A DNA stretch of 64,000 nucleotides from Limanda limanda. Taxonomy: Eukaryota; Chordata; Actinopteri; Pleuronectiformes; Pleuronectidae. Numbering within the stretch: the stretch's first letter is position 1; every line of letters starts with the position of its first letter. Shown one piece after another: positions 59,637 to 64,000 of this stretch. The notes under the pieces were generated by a model that made no database searches, was not told the DNA's origin, and saw only the letters and a list, made by a program, of their open reading frames with translations. The stretch is from the NCBI RefSeq assembly GCF_963576545.1, contig NC_083651.1, forward strand, positions 18,785,748 through 18,849,747, written 5' to 3'. A program made the translations under genes and the position numbers.

Positions 59637-62600
59637 CAAATGCATACATGCCTCACTGCACTTGCTCATTTGATGGAAAACGGCTGGTGAGAAACACTGT
59701 GTTCTGTTAGTCCAAACACTGCTTTGATTGTAGAAACATGCCACTCTGTTCTCCGTACCTGGCTGATCAAATTAACTTGTCACTCTCCTGCCCGCCTGGC
59801 GAGAACGGCGCTCGCTAACTAGGGAGGACACTATGAAGCAGATCTGAGAGTGTTGCCTCCCAGCCAGGGGCCCACATAAAGAAATGTAGGTTCTGGACCA
59901 TCAGGTTGCATTGATGCATGTAGGAGCCTCCTCTGACAGTTAGTCCCTTTGGCTCTGACCCTCAGCTCCTTTGTGATGCAGCACCGAGGGCGTGTGTGTT
60001 CGCGCGCGGGGTTGTGTGCGTGCATTTGTGCATGCATGCATGCGGGGAGGGATGGCGGGTCTTGCTATTTATGGGATATTACACATAGAAAATGCAACTC
60101 TTAACTGGAGCACGAAAAAACACACACCCTCCGCAATTGAGGCTCCCGTAAGAGAGCCGTCTTAAATTCTTTATTAAGCTAAAACTCCGATCTGGTGTGA
60201 TGCCACAGTGACTTCACTCCTCCAGACTAGCTGTGTTCTAAGCATGGGGTAAAGTTAGTCATACGTCTGCAGAATCACTATAAATACAGAGAATATTACT
60301 GAATAGGCCAGGCTTTGGTAAATCCTTGCAATGATAGCTTGAGATTGAAAATAACTTTCAGCCAAGATATATATTAATTATAAGAGTGTTACGTGAAGGA
60401 GAGATCAAAAGAATTTAGAAGAGCAAAGTTTGATTTTACCCAAATATGAACACTGTAAATGTATCAGATAAAAATAATAAAAATTCAACATTGGTGAGGG
60501 AATCTTTTAGTTGACCAACAGCAATGAGCTTTGAGTTCCCCAAAAGTTCAAAACGGAGGACACTTAGGTCAGTAGCAGTGTTACAACATTCACGTTAGTT
60601 TAACAACTTCGGTTAATGTCTATTTTCATCAGGATTTTTTTAGTTTTTGCTTTGCTTTTAAAAGTTTTGACAATTTCTTGTAAACAATTTCTTGTATGAA
60701 TTGGCAACATGGTCGAAAGATCTGTGATTATTTCTGCCAATTGTTTTGTAAGTCATTATATTTTCTTTTTACATCATTCAGATTCACATGGATGTTCAAA
60801 TAAAAGCTCCTGTTTTTTTGGGATGTTTCATACACAATCCATCACAGACCACAGTCTTGCAAATACTGTAATATGTGTGGAGTGTGAGAACCGAGGGCTG
60901 CTGCTGTTATTTGCCTTCTCCTAGCTGGGGGTTAATGAAGACATTAAAGTCCCTATTTTTCATTATTGCAGAATTAAAGCGATTAGATGGGTTTGTGGGG
61001 GAAAAAGGCATTGGAGCCATAAAAATATATATATATATCTGCAGATGCTGACTGGCAGATTGCTTGGAGTTGTTGATGGTGACATTAAGAATATGTTTTG
61101 CCCTGTAGCTTTGAAAACAGGCGAAGAATCCTTTTAACATTAAGGGGAAGTGAAAGAAAGCATCCGTTGATTATTTGGAATAAAAGCTGTTTTATATATG
61201 TGCATAAGTGCTTAATCTGTAAACGATTGGCAACATTATATTTCATTGGGCTGCTTTATGTTTTCACAAGGATGTTTTTTTTTTGACAGCATTACCATGA
61301 TGGAATTTTACAGGGAATGAGAGGAACCTATCTGAATGTCCATGCCTTATGGCAGCACTCAACAGAGCTATGATGTATTTCTGCTAATTCGAGCTCTTGT
61401 TCAACAGCCACGTGAGCCAGCACTATAACTGTGACAGTGTCATTCAGGCACATATCAACGTTTGACAATCCAGTGATGTCACTTTGCTAATTGCAGACGT
61501 TAGGACCACTCTGGTGAAACTGCAGATCATTTTCAGACCTTAAAGCGACAACATGGCACATTTCCAATGATGTTACTGGAGTAGAAATGACACAGACCTC
61601 TTCTGCCATGATGGATGTCCACCTCTCCGAATCCCAATCCTCTTTCTCTCTTTTCCAGGCATGAAGGCACAGACAAAGCACAGGTTTCCACTTTCCTCAT
61701 AAATACAGAAGAGATCAGCTTAGTCATTATCTGTGGTCAAAGGGCAAGTTGTTTAAACATGTAATTAACAACGACGATGCCATTTTCTTATTTGCAGTAT
61801 GGTTTATCCTATACAGGAGGCAAATCCAAATGTCCATTGGCTCAACTAAGCCTTTGTACCATATCCACAAAAGAAAAGAGGCAACACAAGCAGAAAAACA
61901 ACAAAAAAACGTGTCTGTTATTGTCACACAGCTTGTATGCTCCACTCCATCCATCCAATTTCACCAGCTCTTATCAAAATATGTGTTAACTGCTCTGTTT
62001 GGTTTCTCCAAGATAATAAAGTGAGACACTCATCCAGAAATCCACGTCTTTGAGGGTCTTGTATTAAAAAAAGAAGAAGCCTGTAGTCGTGTTTTAACAA
62101 GGGCACAGAATGGCGGTGGCTATTTCCTCAGGCTCCAGCTGTTCCTGTGTGTATAGAGTGTCATTTGTTGTATGGCCGAGATGGATCAAGCACCATGTGT
62201 GTGATGTATATCATGCACGTCATTAACAATAAAGGAAAGCAGTGGTATAATGGCCAGCGTCACGCAGAGCTGTTCCCAGGAGTCACTTAAACTACGGCTG
62301 TGTGGCTTAATACGCCTTTCTGCTCTTTTCTCCTGTTTGTTATAATATTGTCTGTTCACTCGAGCCTTTAAGTCCAATCGTATACAAGTTGCAATAAGGG
62401 AGGAGGGCACATCTGTGCCTTCTGTGTTCCTTTATGTCCTGCGTTCACGTCAATATGATTTATATTTAATACAGCAGGCTCTTTTTTTTTACTTCTCCAA
62501 CTTTTATAATAAACCACACACACAGCAGAGCTGAAAACAAATCTGATAAACTTCCATGAACACAAACAAACAAACACTCACATGCACACAAACTCTGAGA

Positions 62601-63410
62601 CCATGACAGCGCTAACAAAGCCAAACAGTCGCACTTCACTGAATTGAAAGTGAGAACCTAAAACGGCCGATTCAGAAGGGAAACCCGTGTGGCACCGAGC
62701 GGGGACCTTTACGAACATTTATTTCGCTTCTAAATAACTACACTGACACATTCAATATTCTAAACCTGCTCTTTACTTAAATGTCATACTTCAAATTCGT
62801 GTATATGCTACACGTACTCAGCAGAACAGACACGAGCGGCGTGGCGTTTTCCCTGCCTTCCCCTGCACTCGGATTTCATACAACCTTTAGCAGCTACAAT
62901 GGCTGTAAGCCGCTTTCATGGTGTCTGTGTCAGTCAGATTGTGTGGGACAGACCAACACTTATGAGGACATCAGTTTCCAAGGCTTAAGCTCCACTAAGA
63001 GATTTCCTTTAGCCCCTTTTATCTCACCTCTTTTTGTCCTCTCGGAGACTTACCAGGGCTGAGCTATTTGCTGTCATGGTTGTCGGTGCTGGGACATCTA
63101 AATCTCAGTGTTTTGGGTCGCACATTCTGAACCGGGCGCTTGAAAGCTATACCCTCGTAAATGTACACGTTTAAGTGGTGAATGTAGATGTTCTCCCTAG
63201 GGGGTATCTGACTGTGATGGCAAATTAAAATCTCACAATAACAAAAAGAAGATTGCGTCTATAAAGAGTGTAACTGTTTTAGTGTTTAATCATTTATGCT
63301 AATCGAAGTAATTCTGTATCGAGTTTGAAATAATAAAAAATCTACATAAATTTAAGTAGAGACCAGTGGAAGTGTGAGGGAAAGTTGGGGGTGAAAAAAT
63401 AAGCCGACAA
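56341..63410. other. Non-coding segment
   Basis: About 7 kb with no gene recognised. It contains a TG microsatellite (59595-59636) and short CA/TG tracts near 60000 and 62560. Short open frames lack family motifs. Confidence 0.5.
59595..59636. repeat. TG microsatellite
   Basis: (TG)n, about 42 bp with one TTTG interruption. Confidence 0.95.
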
Positions 63411-63418
63411 ATAAACAG

Positions 63419-63500
63419 CCCGACCGATATGGATTTTTAGGGATCGATGCCAATACAGATATAAGCGGGTAAAACATTTTTAATACAAATATATTCACAG
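63419..63500. repeat. Possible hAT-like repeat fragment
   Basis: 'cgaccgatatggatttttagg', 'gatcgatgccaatacagatat' resembles the dispersed fish repeat with 'gccgatatcggtttttggccgat'. No ends found. The remaining bases to 64000 show nothing recognisable. Confidence 0.35.
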
Positions 63501-64000
63501 ACATATTTATTAAGAAAATATGTAATGTAAAAATTTTTGATATGCACATTGTGAACACAATTTATAAGTAGCAACAAAGTCAGAGTATTTCAACAAATGC
63601 TTTAAGTTAAACAAGTATAGGTACTCCTCCCTAAAATTTGTTGTTAGTTTTTTTCTTTAAATGAAACTTAATTTGAATGAACTACCTTGTCCTTATTTCC
63701 AGGAACTGTTTGTTATTCTAAGTTTTCAGTTTTAATCATCTGAATATAAAGATTAAAAAAATAAACATCTAATATACCAGTCGAGTGGTAGAACCCATGT
63801 AAAGCAGAAAGATTAACTAAAAGGTCTGCCCCCCCATGGGCAGGATAAAACACTTACAAAGCATTTGATGTTCCTCTGATACTGATTCGAATCGCTGTTT
63901 GACTGTTGCTATGGCTGCTCACACCACAGGTAGTGCTGGTGAAATGATTTATTCTGTTCTCTACTGAGAGATTTAATTACCTTTTTACTGCACCAGCCTC

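Overview
The window looks like a piece of a teleost fish chromosome. The evidence is its repeats: a Tc1 element whose tip (CAGTGGGTACGGGAAGT) is a common fish Tc1 type, a tRNA-derived fish SINE, long TG and TC microsatellites, and two large multi-exon DNA transposons of families known from fish (KDZ/Zisupton and IS3EU). I recognise no host protein-coding exon, rRNA or tRNA. Every gene I can support belongs to a mobile element.

Layout. Bases 1-2381 are host flank with a possible solo-LTR fragment. Bases 2389-15412 are one 13.0-kb KDZ-type transposon with ~0.4-kb terminal inverted repeats and a 7-bp target duplication (acggtag). It carries a 17-exon transposase gene (2904-7961, two frame breaks) and an accessory gene (11021-13859) encoding a CxxC zinc-ribbon-like N-terminus, 31-residue proline-rich repeats and a chromo-like C-terminus. 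After about 1 kb of spacer comes a second giant element at 16423-27386 (10.96 kb, 6-bp duplication gacctc). Its ends hold arrays of short palindromes (AGATATCT, GACTAGTC). Inside are two convergent genes whose splice phases all agree: a UBX-HECT ubiquitin-ligase-like protein (+, 17223-22959, 15 exons, ~928 aa) and an IS3-like DDE transposase (-, 26950-23947, 4 exons, ~484 aa). This copy looks intact and possibly autonomous.

From 27393 the DNA is host non-coding sequence with a 241-bp TC microsatellite, then a Ty1/copia retrotransposon (31028-35772). Its two 195-bp LTRs differ at one base, yet the coding region has two frame breaks. From 35777 to the end the sequence is intergenic or intronic, with interspersed repeats, a SINE, and a Tc1 element (49102-50697) nested in a hAT-like element (48748-50953, 8-bp duplication atctagag).

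How the genes work together. In each DNA transposon the transposase presumably acts on its own ends. The second protein of each element is unusual: a chromatin-reader-like factor in the KDZ element and a UBX-HECT ubiquitin-pathway protein in the IS3EU element. I infer that these modify the host or the target site. The IS3EU element, with its intact genes and palindrome arrays, is the most interesting system here.
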